From assembly GCF_014649815.1 (NCBI RefSeq), contig NZ_BMTT01000001.1, positions 868,001-932,000 on the forward strand: a DNA stretch of 64,000 bases, read 5' to 3'. Within the stretch, counting starts at the first letter, position 1, and every line of letters starts with the position of its first letter. Shown one piece after another: positions 17,538 through 26,660 of the stretch. The notes beneath the pieces are model-generated. The model was given only the letters and a program-made list of their open reading frames with translations. It searched no databases and had not been told where the DNA came from. Both the position numbers and the translations under genes were made by a program. The DNA is from Streptomyces mutabilis (GTDB lineage Bacteria; Actinomycetota; Actinomycetes; Streptomycetales; Streptomycetaceae).

Positions 17538-18791
17538 TCAGGGCGAGGCCGGCGCCGAGTTCCGCGTGTCCTGGGGGCCCGTGTCGCCCTCGTCGCCGCC
17601 CGTGGTCAGCCAGGTACCGACGCCGACCGCCGCCACCAGGGCGACCGCGCCGACGCCCAGGGCCAGCCTGCGTCGCCGCGCGGTGGCACGGTTACGGGCC
17701 GAGCCGGGGCGCGGGGCGCCGGACGCGCGCGGGGCGCGGGCGGTGCCGCGGGCGCCGCCGGCCAGTTCGTCGGGGGCCGGTACGCGCATGGAGGTGTGCG
17801 TGTCGCGGTTGGAGTCGGCCGGTTTCGCGCCCGGCACCAGCGGCACCGCTCCCCGGCGCCGTACCGGCTCCCCGGTGGGCGTGGCGCTCCCCGGGGCGGT
17901 GGCGGCCTCCTCCGGCTCGTCCGTCTCCCGCTCGGCGTCGGGCTCGTCGACGTCCAGCGGACCCATCCCGGCCAGCATCGGCAGCAGCTCGCGCAGCCGG
18001 GCGCCCAGCTCCGAGGCGCGCAGCCGGGAGGCCGGTGCCTTGGCGAGGCACTGCACGAGCAGCTGCCACAGCTCGTCCGGGATGCCGGGCAGGGGGACGA
18101 CCGTCTCGGTGACGTGGCGGCGCAGTACGGCGCCGGGGTGGCCGCCGCCGAACGGGGTGAAGCCCGCCAGCAGCTCGTACAGCACCGTGGCCAGGGCGTA
18201 GATGTCGACCGACGCGCGCGGGGGCAGGCCCTCGACGATCTCCGGGGCCAGGTAGTCGGGCGTGCCGATGATCTTCGTGGCGCGGGTGCGGCGCGGGGTG
18301 TCGATCAGCTTGGCCACGCCGAAGTCGGTCAGCAGGGCCGGGTGCGCGCCGCCGGGGCCGAGCGGGCCCTGCATGTCGAGCAGCACGTTCTCGGGCTTGA
18401 CGTCGCGGTGTACGACCCCGGCGGCGTGCGCGGCGGCCAGACCGTCGGCGACGTCCGCGACGACGGCCACCGCGGCCTCGGGCGCCAGGCGCCGCTCCCG
18501 GTCCAGTCGGGTGCGCAGGTCGGTGCCGCGGACCAGGTCCATGACCAGCGCGAGGTCGTTGCCGTCGACGACCAGGTCGCGCACGGAGACCACGTGCGGG
18601 TGCTCCAGGCCGAGCAGGGCGGTGCGCTCCTGCACGAAGCGGGAGACGAGCTCCTGGTCGGACGCCAGGTCCTCGCGCAGCAGCTTGATCGCGACGGGTC
18701 CCTCGGGCCCGTCTCCGAGCCACACCGTGCCGGCGCTGCCCCGCCCGAGGATCTGGTGGGCGGTGTACCGGCTGCCGATCTTCCGTGCCAA
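17538..18791 (-). CDS. pkaB: PkaB-like Ser/Thr protein kinase
   Basis: 417 residues, the length I remember for S. coelicolor PkaB. Hanks-type kinase domain at about 9-270: Gly loop [16 protein letters not shown] lysine, catalytic loop [11 protein letters not shown], an activation loop with Thr/Arg ([19 protein letters not shown]) and the DIYAL region. A Pro/Ala-rich linker leads to one membrane helix at about 375-395 ([20 protein letters not shown]) and a short outer tail with no PASTA domain. It is co-directional with pkaA 139 bp upstream. Autophosphorylation of Ser/Thr is known for this family; targets here are unknown, but the FHA-domain ATPase nearby is an obvious candidate. Confidence 0.9.
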   Translation of the reverse strand: MARKIGSRYTAHQILGRGSAGTVWLGDGPEGPVAIKLLREDLASDQELVSRFVQERTALLGLEHPHVVSVRDLVVDGNDLALVMDLVRGTDLRTRLDRERRLAPEAAVAVVADVADGLAAAHAAGVVHRDVKPENVLLDMQGPLGPGGAHPALLTDFGVAKLIDTPRRTRATKIIGTPDYLAPEIVEGLPPRASVDIYALATVLYELLAGFTPFGGGHPGAVLRRHVTETVVPLPGIPDELWQLLVQCLAKAPASRLRASELGARLRELLPMLAGMGPLDVDEPDAERETDEPEEAATAPGSATPTGEPVRRRGAVPLVPGAKPADSNRDTHTSMRVPAPDELAGGARGTARAPRASGAPRPGSARNRATARRRRLALGVGAVALVAAVGVGTWLTTGGDEGDTGPQDTRNSAPASP

Positions 18792-18930
18792 GACTGCTCC
18801 TACCGACGCGTGTTGCGCCTAAAAGTACGCGTCCGTGGAGCCGGCCTTGACCGGGGAGGCCGAAATCACCCATCGGATGTCGACAATTCCCGGACTCGCC
18901 TCCGGAGCGGCGGCTGAAGCGGTCGTCGGA

Positions 18931-20661
18931 TCAGCCGTCGGTCGACGTCCCGCCGCCGCCCGAGCCGCTGCCGCCGCCGAGCTCGCCGAACCAGTCGGTC
19001 ACCGTGGTGAACCAGTCGCTGAGCTGCTCCCAGTAGCCCTTGCCCGTGCCGATCCAGTCCTGGAGCGGGCTCAGCTCCCAGATCAGCCAGCCGGCCACGA
19101 ACAGGATGACGAGCGTGAACAGGCATCCCTTGAGGCAGCCGAGCCCGGGGATGCGCATCGGGTTGGCGCTGCGCTGCCGGGGCGGCCGGGGCTCGCGCCG
19201 GGGCGGCTGCGGCTCGGGCGTGGGCGGCGGGGCGTAGCGCTGCGGCTGGGGCCGGGGCGCCTGCTGGGGCTGCTGCGGCTGGGGCGTGGCGTACCGCTGC
19301 GGCTGTTGCTGCTGCGGGTATCCGTAGCCGGGCGGCGGTGCCTGCGGGGTCTGGCGGGGCGGCTGCTGCGGGCGGGAGACCTGCCGCTGGGGGCGGCGGC
19401 GCAGCGGGTCCTGGTCCGGGTCGAGGTACTGGACCTGGGTCTGCTCGTTGCGGTCGCGGGCGGCGCGGAGCTGGTTCTGCCAGGGGTGCGGGTCCTCGGG
19501 CCCGCCGCCCTCGCCCTGCCCGGGTCCGCCCGGCTGTCCCGGCGGCACGGGCGGCATGACGGCGGTCGGGTCGGCCGCGCCGCGGTTCGGGAGTACGGCG
19601 GTGGGGTCGGCGGCGCCCGCCTGGTTGCCCGTCTGCGGCAGGACGCTGGTCGCGCCGTTCGGGTCGTAGGCGCCGTTCGGGTTCTGCGCGTTGTGCGGGA
19701 GCACCTGCGTCGGGTCGGCGGCGTCCGGGGCGCCCGGTACCTGCGCGGGCGCCGGGTCGGGGGCGAGCAGGGCGCCGACGTTCTCGGCGGCGCCGATCTG
19801 CGCGCTGTTCGCGTGCACCCCGATGCCCTCGGCGACGACGCGCAGGCCGCGGGCGAGGTTTTCCGCGCTGGGGCGTTCGTCGGGGTTCTTGCGCAGGCAG
19901 CGCTCTATGACCGTCCACAGCGGGTCGGGGACGGTGGAGGGGCGGCGCGGCTCGGCGCTCAGGTGCTGGTGCAGCACCTCCAGGGCGGAGCCGCCGCCGA
20001 ACGGGGGCCGGCCGGTGACCAGCTCGTACAGCAGGATGCCGGCGCCGTAGACGTCGACGGCGGAGGTCTGCGGGCGGCCCTCTGCGGACTCCGGCGCTAC
20101 GTAGGCGGGCGTGCCGACGAACTCGTGGGTGCGGGTCAGGCCGGGCGAGTCGGCGAGGCGCGCGATGCCGAAGTCGGTGAGCATCGGGTGCATCTCGCCG
20201 CCGTCCTGCTTGAGCAGGACGTTGGCCGGCTTCAGGTCGCGGTGGACGACGCCGTCGGCGTGGCTGGCCGCGAGGGCGTCGGCGATCTGGGCGGTGAGCA
20301 GGGCGGCGGCGACCGGGGTGAACGGCCCGTTCTCGCGCAGGTACCGGTGCAGGTCGGGACCGTCGACGAGGTCCATGACGAGCGCCAGCAGCTCACCCTC
20401 GACGACCAGGTCGCGGACCCGGACGATGTTGGGGTGGGTCAGCCGCAGCAGGACGGAGCGCTCCCGCAGGAAGCGCATCACGATGTCGGGATCGCTCGCG
20501 AGCTCCTCCTTGAGGACCTTGATCGCGACGGTCTCGCCGGGCTGACCGGCCACGGCGGCCTCGGCGCCCGCGGTCTCGCGCTGGCGGGCACGCCAGACGG
20601 TGCCCGTGGCACCGCGGCCGAGGGGCTCCTCGAGGAGGTACTTGCTGCCTACCGGCCGCAC
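18931..20661 (-). CDS. pkaA: PkaA-like Ser/Thr protein kinase
   Basis: 576 residues from GTG at 20661 (GGGAG nine nt upstream); earlier in-frame codons lie in a non-coding-looking leader. Kinase domain at about 5-285: LGRGATGTVWRA, VAIKVLKEE, HRDLKPANV, DFG, then THEFVGTPAYVAPESAEG. A 220-residue Gln/Pro-rich linker (PQQPP and YGYPQQQQPQRYA words) precedes one membrane helix near 505-525 (GCLFTLVILFVAGWLIWEL) and a Gly/Ser-rich outer end. It resembles PkaA of S. coelicolor, which pairs with PkaB. It is divergent from the FHA-ATPase gene. The start is the least certain part. Confidence 0.88.
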   Translation of the reverse strand: MRPVGSKYLLEEPLGRGATGTVWRARQRETAGAEAAVAGQPGETVAIKVLKEELASDPDIVMRFLRERSVLLRLTHPNIVRVRDLVVEGELLALVMDLVDGPDLHRYLRENGPFTPVAAALLTAQIADALAASHADGVVHRDLKPANVLLKQDGGEMHPMLTDFGIARLADSPGLTRTHEFVGTPAYVAPESAEGRPQTSAVDVYGAGILLYELVTGRPPFGGGSALEVLHQHLSAEPRRPSTVPDPLWTVIERCLRKNPDERPSAENLARGLRVVAEGIGVHANSAQIGAAENVGALLAPDPAPAQVPGAPDAADPTQVLPHNAQNPNGAYDPNGATSVLPQTGNQAGAADPTAVLPNRGAADPTAVMPPVPPGQPGGPGQGEGGGPEDPHPWQNQLRAARDRNEQTQVQYLDPDQDPLRRRPQRQVSRPQQPPRQTPQAPPPGYGYPQQQQPQRYATPQPQQPQQAPRPQPQRYAPPPTPEPQPPRREPRPPRQRSANPMRIPGLGCLKGCLFTLVILFVAGWLIWELSPLQDWIGTGKGYWEQLSDWFTTVTDWFGELGGGSGSGGGGTSTDG

Positions 20662-21100
20662 GTCATGCGCTCCCTGTTGCTTGCTGGCTGTTCCGACCCA
20701 CTGTAGTGCCGTGCTCCCGGCACCGGGCTGTCGTCGTTCCGTGGGTTCCCATTGGTCCGCGGGTACGTCTTGCGTTCCGTTTCCGGCGCCTTCAGGCGCG
20801 CGTTCGAAGTGAAGACGCGCGACTCGGTCCCTTGGTTGCCGGGTCCGGACGTGACCGATCTCAAGCGGTCCCCGCTCGATCAGCGGGAGGGCACCTGTCG
20901 GGCACTTTTGCGGGCAGAGCCGACCAATCAAGATCATTCGGCGGTGGGCGACGGGCGCGTTGTCAGTGGCAGGTGCGAGGATGCGTGCAGTACTGGCCGA
21001 CGTGCTCGTGTGGCGGTGGGGGAAGTCCGCGGTGGGGGACCGTGGTGAACGGCTTCATTCCCGGCGCGCGGGCGCCCGCGCGAAGGGACCGCTGACGGCG
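20662..21100. other. Divergent promoter region between pkaA and the FHA-ATPase gene
   Basis: 439 bp without a convincing gene. It holds the presumed promoter of pkaA (not located) and one recognisable element, a RecA-NDp-type promoter for the plus strand at 20960-20982. In-frame extensions of both neighbours run into this region but lack ribosome sites and normal protein composition. Confidence 0.6.
20960..20982 (+). promoter_or_regulatory. RecA-NDp (PafBC-type) promoter candidate
   Basis: TTGTCAGTG-N8-GAGGAT matches the actinobacterial DNA-damage promoter TTGTCAGTG-N8-TANNNT except for the first base of the -10 element. It lies about 112 nt before the FHA-ATPase start. Pattern match only. 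Confidence 0.45.
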
Positions 21101-24100
21101 ATGCAGATCCGGCTGACCGTCGTAGACCCGCTGGGCCCGCATGCTCCGGAGGGGGACCGCGCCACGAGCTGCGACGTGCTGGTCACCGCACCGGTCGGCA
21201 CCGCCCTGGCCGCGGTCGCCTCCGCGCTGGCCGCTGCGCTGCCCGGCGGCGAGGCCCCGGGGACCGGCCAGGTGGTGCTCTACGCCGGTGCGCAGCGGCT
21301 CGACGCCCAGCGCAGCACCCTGGGCGAGCCCCCGCTGATCGACGGCGCCGTGCTCTGTCTGGGCGCTTCCGGCCTGCCCGACCCTCACACCGACCCGGCC
21401 GGCGCCCCGGCCCAGCTCCACGTGGTCGCCGGTCCCGACGCGGGCGGCGTCCACCTGCTGCACGGCGGGCAGATCCGGCTCGGCCGCTCCGCCGACGCCG
21501 ACGTGGCGCTCGACGACCCGGACGTCTCCCGGATGCACTGCGCCGTGACCGTCGCCCCCGACGGCGGCGTCTCGGTCGCCGACCTCGGCTCGACCAACGG
21601 CACGACCCTGGACGGCACCCGTGTGGGCGACCGCCCGGTCCGCCTCACGCCGGGGGCGCTGCTGCGGATCGGCGAGTCTGCGCTGCGCCTGGTTCCGGCC
21701 CGTCCCGGGGCGGAGGCGCGGCTGGCCACGACGGCGGACGGGGAGGGGCACCTACGGCTGTCCGGCGTGCCCTCGTCCTCGTACGGCGCCGGGGAGGAGG
21801 TGGCTCACGCGCGCGTGGCCGACGGTGCGGGGGGCCACGGCGGGGCGGACGGGTCCGCGCGGGCGGCCGGGGCGGCGAGCGGCGGCGCCTGGCACCGGGG
21901 CGGGGCGTCGGGCGGTTCCGGACTCCCCGCCGGGGCGGCGGACGGCACCGCGCACACGACCGGGGCGGCGCACGTCGGCCTCGGGCACCAGGCCGGTCCC
22001 GGGCGCATCACCGGCGGGGCGGGCGGCACCGCGCACACGACCGGCGCGACGGACGGCTCCGGACCCGGGACGGGCACCGACGGCCGGAGCGGCCCCACCG
22101 GTCCGACCCACCACGTCCACGGCTCGGCGGGACACCGGACCGGTGCGGCCCCGGCCGAGTCCCCCCAGGTGCCCGGGCAGGGCGGCGCACCGCACATCGA
22201 GAGCCACGGCACCGGCCCGGTGACCGGCGGGTCCCGGCCGACCCCGCCGACCGGTGAGACACACGGCGGCGGGTTCGGGCCGGGCGCGCACGGCGCGGGC
22301 CCGTTCGGCGCGCCGACACACGGCACCGGCACGTTCGGCGCCCAGCCGCAGGGCACGGACGCGTCCGCCACCGCACCCGGCACCGGCCATCCAGGAGCGA
22401 CGGACGCGGCCGGATCGGACGCTCCCGGCACAGGCACCCCCGCCCCGGGCGCCGCCGGTGCGACTGCGCCCGGCACCACCCCCGCCGCACCCTTCCGCCT
22501 GGCCCCCGGGACCACCGACGCCCTCGGACGCGACGCCGGCACCGGCCGCAAAGGCACGCCACTGCGCGGCACCGACGTACCCCAGGGCGTGCGCAGGCGA
22601 GGCGGGCTCGGCGCGTGGGCGCGGCGGCTGGCCGGAGGACGCGGCGGGGCGCAGGACGCCACCGGACCCGGCCGGCGGGCGCACGACGCCGAGGCGGCCT
22701 CGCCCGCCCCGACGGGCCCGGCCACCGGTGCCTCGAGCGCCCCCGAGACCTGGCCGGACCCCGCCTCACTGCTGCTGACGGCCCTAGGCCCTGGCCCCCG
22801 GCTGTGGGAGCGCGGCCCGGGCCACCCGGAGGCGCTCACCGTGCGGCTCGGTACGGCCGACCGGGTGGCGCCCGGCGGCGACGCGCCGCTGCCCGCGGTG
22901 CCGGTGACCGCCGGTCTGCGCGAAGTGGGGGCGCTCGGGCTGGCCGGCCCCCGCGCGCGGCTCGCCGGGCTGGCCCGCGCCGTACTGGCCCAGCTCGCCG
23001 CGCTGCACTCCGCCGACGTGCTGGAGATCGTGCTGATCAGCGCCGACCGTTCCCGTCCGCTCGCGGAGCGGTCGGCCGAGTGGTCGTGGCTGGGCTGGCT
23101 GCCGCAGCTGCGCCCGGGACGCGGCCAGGACTGCCGCCTGCTGCTCGCCTACGACCGCGAACAGGCCATGGCCCGCTCCCACGAGCTGCTGCGCCGCCTG
23201 GAGGACCACCTGGCGGACGCCCGGAACGGCGGCGCACACCCACCCGCCCCGGAGACGGCGACCACGATCCCCGCCCAGCCCACGGCCCCCGGGCACGACG
23301 CGCGGCACTTCGGTCCCGCCGCGCCGGGCACGGACCCGGACACCGCCCGGCGGCCCTCCTGGGCGCGGCCGGACGACGGGTCCGACCCGGCCGACCGCTT
23401 CGCGGGCCCGTACACGGTGGTCGTCGTGGACGGCGACCCCGGCGGCGTCGACGTGCGGGAGGCCGTGGCGAGGCTGGTCGTGGAGGGGCCGCGGGCCGGT
23501 GTCCACGTCGTGTGCCTCGCCGAGACGGCCGCCGCCTCCCCGTCGTCCCCGGTGACCGAGACGTACGAGGCGGCCTGCGCGGTGTCCCCCGTGTTCAGCG
23601 AGTGCGGGGCCGTGGCGTTGCTCAGCGGCGACGTGGCGACGGCCCTTCGGCTGCTGCGCGTGGCCCGCACGGAGGCGTCCCCGAACGGCCGGGGCGGCCC
23701 CGTCGGCCACGGCACCCTCGGCACGGCGGACGCGGTCTCCCTCGCCTGGGCCGAGCGGTTCGCGCGGGCGCTGGCCCCGCTGCGCACCGACCAGCCCGGC
23801 GGCGAGCGGCACGCACGGGTGTCCGCACCACTGCCCCAGGCGGCCCGGCTCCTGGACGAGCTGGGCCTCGCCCGGGCCACCCCGGCGTCCCTGATGGCGC
23901 GGTGGGCGGACGCGGCCGACGACACCCAGGCCCTGGGCGGACGCGCGCACGCCGTCCTGGGCGCCGGGCCGCGCGGACCGGTCACCGCCGACCTCGCCGC
24001 CGAGGGGCCGCACCTGCTGGTCGAGGGCCCGCCCGGCAGCGGCCGCACCGAGCTGCTGCGGGCGCTCGTCGCCTCCCTCGCCTCCGCCGAGCGCCCCGAC

Positions 24101-24985
24101 CGGCTCGGGATCGTCCTGGTGGACGGCCGGGACAGCGTGAGCGCGGGCGGCGGGCCCGGCGAAAGCCTGCGCGTCTGCACGGACGTGCCGCACGTCACCA
24201 CCCACCTCACCGCCAACGACCCGGTCCGCATGCGGGAGTTCGCGCAGTCCCTGAGCGCGGAGCTGAAACGGCGCGCCGAGCTGCTGGGCCGTTCGCACTT
24301 CACCGAGTGGCACACCGGGCGGGAGCTGTCGGGCCGGCTGATAACCCAGCGCACCTCGACGGGCGGGACCACGGCCGGCGCGGCGGCGGAGACCGGCGAC
24401 GTCGACTCCCCGCCCAGCTCCACGCTGCGCCTGCGGCCGGGCGCGGCCCGGCGCCGCACCGCCGCCGTGCCGCCGCTCCCCCGCCTCGTCGTGATCGTGG
24501 ACGACCTGGACGCCCTGGTCACTCCCCCGCTCGGCTCGCCCGGCCGGCCCGCGGCGGGGTCGGTGATGCGGGCACTGGAGGCCGTGGCGCGGGACGGCGA
24601 GCGCCTCGGCGTGCACCTGGTGGCGGCCACCGCGCCCGGCGGCCGTACGGCCCAGACGGAACCGTCCCTGCGCGCCACCGTGCGGGTCACCCTCGACGCG
24701 CCGGTGCCGGGGCCGGACGAACCGGCGCCGGGACGCGGCCGGTTGACCCGCCCGGACGGGCAGAGCGTGGAGTTCCAGGGCGGCCGGGTCACGGGCCGCA
24801 TCCCGCGGACGGCGACCCTGCGGCCCACGGTGGTCCCGCTGGAGTGGCACCGCATGGGCGACCCGCCCACCCGGCGGCCGGTGCGGGAGCTGGGCAACGG
24901 GCCGACCGATCTGGCGTTGCTGGCCAGCGCGCTGGAGCGGGCGGCCCGGGAGGTGTCGGCGGCGGAGGTGCCGTCGCTCCTGTGA
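21101..24985 (+). CDS. FHA-domain protein with FtsK/SpoIIIE-like ATPase core
   Basis: 1294 residues from ATG at 21101 (MQIRLTVVDPLGPH), with GAAGGGA upstream; 47 further in-frame residues upstream are rejected because they cover the promoter. A small N-terminal domain (1-95) precedes an FHA phosphothreonine-binding domain (105-200: RLGRSADADVALDDPDVSRMH and DLGSTNGTTLDG). Residues about 225-560 are Gly/Thr/His/Ala-rich low complexity. The rest resembles FtsK/SpoIIIE/EccC ATPases: Walker A EGPPGSGRTELLRAL near 974 and Walker B RLVVIVDDLDAL near 1130. No membrane helix or DNA-translocase gamma domain is visible, and only one ATPase domain keeps Walker A (EccC has three). Divergent from pkaA, it probably docks phosphorylated PkaA/PkaB or their targets. 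Role unknown: secretion motor, DNA motor and wall factor are all possible. Confidence 0.85.
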   Translation: MQIRLTVVDPLGPHAPEGDRATSCDVLVTAPVGTALAAVASALAAALPGGEAPGTGQVVLYAGAQRLDAQRSTLGEPPLIDGAVLCLGASGLPDPHTDPAGAPAQLHVVAGPDAGGVHLLHGGQIRLGRSADADVALDDPDVSRMHCAVTVAPDGGVSVADLGSTNGTTLDGTRVGDRPVRLTPGALLRIGESALRLVPARPGAEARLATTADGEGHLRLSGVPSSSYGAGEEVAHARVADGAGGHGGADGSARAAGAASGGAWHRGGASGGSGLPAGAADGTAHTTGAAHVGLGHQAGPGRITGGAGGTAHTTGATDGSGPGTGTDGRSGPTGPTHHVHGSAGHRTGAAPAESPQVPGQGGAPHIESHGTGPVTGGSRPTPPTGETHGGGFGPGAHGAGPFGAPTHGTGTFGAQPQGTDASATAPGTGHPGATDAAGSDAPGTGTPAPGAAGATAPGTTPAAPFRLAPGTTDALGRDAGTGRKGTPLRGTDVPQGVRRRGGLGAWARRLAGGRGGAQDATGPGRRAHDAEAASPAPTGPATGASSAPETWPDPASLLLTALGPGPRLWERGPGHPEALTVRLGTADRVAPGGDAPLPAVPVTAGLREVGALGLAGPRARLAGLARAVLAQLAALHSADVLEIVLISADRSRPLAERSAEWSWLGWLPQLRPGRGQDCRLLLAYDREQAMARSHELLRRLEDHLADARNGGAHPPAPETATTIPAQPTAPGHDARHFGPAAPGTDPDTARRPSWARPDDGSDPADRFAGPYTVVVVDGDPGGVDVREAVARLVVEGPRAGVHVVCLAETAAASPSSPVTETYEAACAVSPVFSECGAVALLSGDVATALRLLRVARTEASPNGRGGPVGHGTLGTADAVSLAWAERFARALAPLRTDQPGGERHARVSAPLPQAARLLDELGLARATPASLMARWADAADDTQALGGRAHAVLGAGPRGPVTADLAAEGPHLLVEGPPGSGRTELLRALVASLASAERPDRLGIVLVDGRDSVSAGGGPGESLRVCTDVPHVTTHLTANDPVRMREFAQSLSAELKRRAELLGRSHFTEWHTGRELSGRLITQRTSTGGTTAGAAAETGDVDSPPSSTLRLRPGAARRRTAAVPPLPRLVVIVDDLDALVTPPLGSPGRPAAGSVMRALEAVARDGERLGVHLVAATAPGGRTAQTEPSLRATVRVTLDAPVPGPDEPAPGRGRLTRPDGQSVEFQGGRVTGRIPRTATLRPTVVPLEWHRMGDPPTRRPVRELGNGPTDLALLASALERAAREVSAAEVPSLL

Positions 24986-25039
24986 CGCCGATCGCTCTCA
25001 GGCCGTCTGGCGCCCCGTCCGAGTGAGCTCGAGGACGAA

Positions 25040-25083
25040 GCCGCCCCGGGCGGCAGCGAGGTCTCGGGGGCGACAGTCCCCGA
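25040..25083 (+). terminator. Weak hairpins after the FHA-ATPase gene
   Basis: GCCGCC-CCG-GGCGGC (25040-25054) and TCGGGG-N8-CCCCGA (25064-25083) are two short stems 55-98 nt past the stop. They may end the FHA-ATPase transcript; neither is strong. Confidence 0.3.
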
Positions 25084-25202
25084 CCAGGCCGCACCGACCC
25101 CGGTCGCCCGGTCACGACGCGGTCACGAAACCCCGCTTGACAGCGGACGCGCTCTTGCCCCCCTCATCCCCCTGGCGTACACCAGAGCGCACGGGACAGC
25201 GC

Positions 25203-25212
25203 CGAACGTTCG
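25203..25212. promoter_or_regulatory. Palindrome CGAACGTTCG upstream of the sugar ABC operon
   Basis: A perfect 10-bp palindrome 26 bp before the binding-protein start, the place and style of a LacI- or ROK-type sugar-repressor operator. A TTGACA box occurs at 25138-25143 but without a clear -10. Confidence 0.3.
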
Positions 25213-25237
25213 ACCAGGAACGAAGAACGGGGCAGTG

Positions 25238-26656
25238 ATGCGCACGAGCAGCACCATCCGGACACGCAGGACCGTCAAGAGGGCAGGGAACGGCGCCGCG
25301 AAGAGGACCACCAGGGCCGCCGCGTTCCTCGCCGCCGGGGCCCTCGCCCTCTCGCTCACCGCGTGCGGCGGAGACGACGACAACGGCGGCGACAAGGACG
25401 GTCAGAAAGGCGGCGACAAGGACCCGGCCGCCACCGTCACCCTGCCGAAGCTGGACGGCGAGAACCTGGAGGTCGCCGCCGTCTGGACCGGCGCCGAGCA
25501 GGAGAACTTCAAGCAGGTCCTCGCCGAGTTCGAGAAGCGCACCGGCGCGAAGGTGACCTTCGTGCCCGCCCAGGACCCGATCATCAACTTCCTCGGCTCG
25601 AAGGTCGCGGGCGGCGCCCCGCCGGACGTGGCGATGCTCCCGCAGCCCGGTGCCATCAAGCAGGCCGTGGACAAGGGCTGGGCCAAGCCGCTGGGCGCCG
25701 AGGCCACGAAGGAGCTGTCGGAGAACTACACGCCGGGCTGGCAGGACATCGGCAAGGTCGGCGGCAAGCAGTACGGCGTCTACTACAAGGCCGCCAACAA
25801 GTCCCTGATCTGGTACAACGCACAGGTCTTCGAGAACGCGGGCGCGGCCGAACCCAAGACCTGGGACGAACTGCTCACCACCGCGCAGACGGTCTACGAC
25901 TCGGGCGTCACACCGTTCTCCGTCGGCGGCGCGGAGGGCTGGACCCTCACCGACTGGTTCGAGAACGTCTACCTCTCCCAGGCCGGCCCCGAGAAGTACG
26001 ACCAGCTCGCCGAGCACGAGATCAAGTGGACGGACCCGTCCGTGAAGGAGGCCCTGACCACCCTCGCCGAGATCTGGGGCAGGAAGGACTACGTGGCGGG
26101 CGGCGCGACCGGCGCGCTGCAGACCGACTTCCCGGCCTCGGTGACGCAGACCTTCACCGGCGGCGACCAGCCCAAGGCCGGCATGGTCTACGAGGGGGAT
26201 TTCGCGCAGGTCAACATCGCCGAGACGGAGGCGGAGGTCGGTACCGACGCGAAGGTGTTCCCGTTCCCGGCGGTCGGCGACACCGCGCCGGTGGTCTCCG
26301 GCGGTGACGCGGCGGTGATCCTCAAGGAATCGAAGGCGGCGCAGGCGCTGGCCACCTGGCTGGCCTCCCCGGACGCGGCGGCGATCCACGCGAAGCTCGG
26401 CGGCTACCTCTCGCCGAACAAGAACCTGGACGCGTCGGCGTACCCGAACGACGTGCAGAGGAAGATCGCCGAGGCCCTGGTCGCGGCCGGCGACGACTTC
26501 CGCTTCGACATGTCGGACCAGGCCCCGCAGGCCTTCGGCGGCACGCCCGGCAAGGGCGAGTGGAAGGCCCTCCAGGACTTCCTGAAGAACCCGAAGGACG
26601 TCGCGGGGACGCAGCAGCGGCTGGAGGCGGACGCGGCCGCCGCCTACGGAGGCTGA
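25238..26656 (+). CDS. Sugar ABC transporter solute-binding lipoprotein (CUT1 family)
   Basis: 472 residues from ATG at 25238 (a GTG directly before is also in frame). A basic n-region and hydrophobic stretch end in the lipobox LTAC with Cys43, so the protein is lipid-anchored outside the membrane. An Asp/Gly/Lys linker follows, then a family-1 binding fold (FKQVLAEFEKRTGAKVTFVP; GGAPPDVAMLPQPG; FPASVTQTFTGGDQP). It captures an oligosaccharide for the two permeases that follow (4-bp gap). The substrate is not predictable. Confidence 0.92.
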   Translation: MRTSSTIRTRRTVKRAGNGAAKRTTRAAAFLAAGALALSLTACGGDDDNGGDKDGQKGGDKDPAATVTLPKLDGENLEVAAVWTGAEQENFKQVLAEFEKRTGAKVTFVPAQDPIINFLGSKVAGGAPPDVAMLPQPGAIKQAVDKGWAKPLGAEATKELSENYTPGWQDIGKVGGKQYGVYYKAANKSLIWYNAQVFENAGAAEPKTWDELLTTAQTVYDSGVTPFSVGGAEGWTLTDWFENVYLSQAGPEKYDQLAEHEIKWTDPSVKEALTTLAEIWGRKDYVAGGATGALQTDFPASVTQTFTGGDQPKAGMVYEGDFAQVNIAETEAEVGTDAKVFPFPAVGDTAPVVSGGDAAVILKESKAAQALATWLASPDAAAIHAKLGGYLSPNKNLDASAYPNDVQRKIAEALVAAGDDFRFDMSDQAPQAFGGTPGKGEWKALQDFLKNPKDVAGTQQRLEADAAAAYGG

Positions 26657-26660
26657 CGCG

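Noticed and set aside
22615-25026. An 803-residue frame overlapping the FHA-ATPase gene
   Set aside because: Arg/Ala/Gly-rich shadow of the +1 frame without domains.
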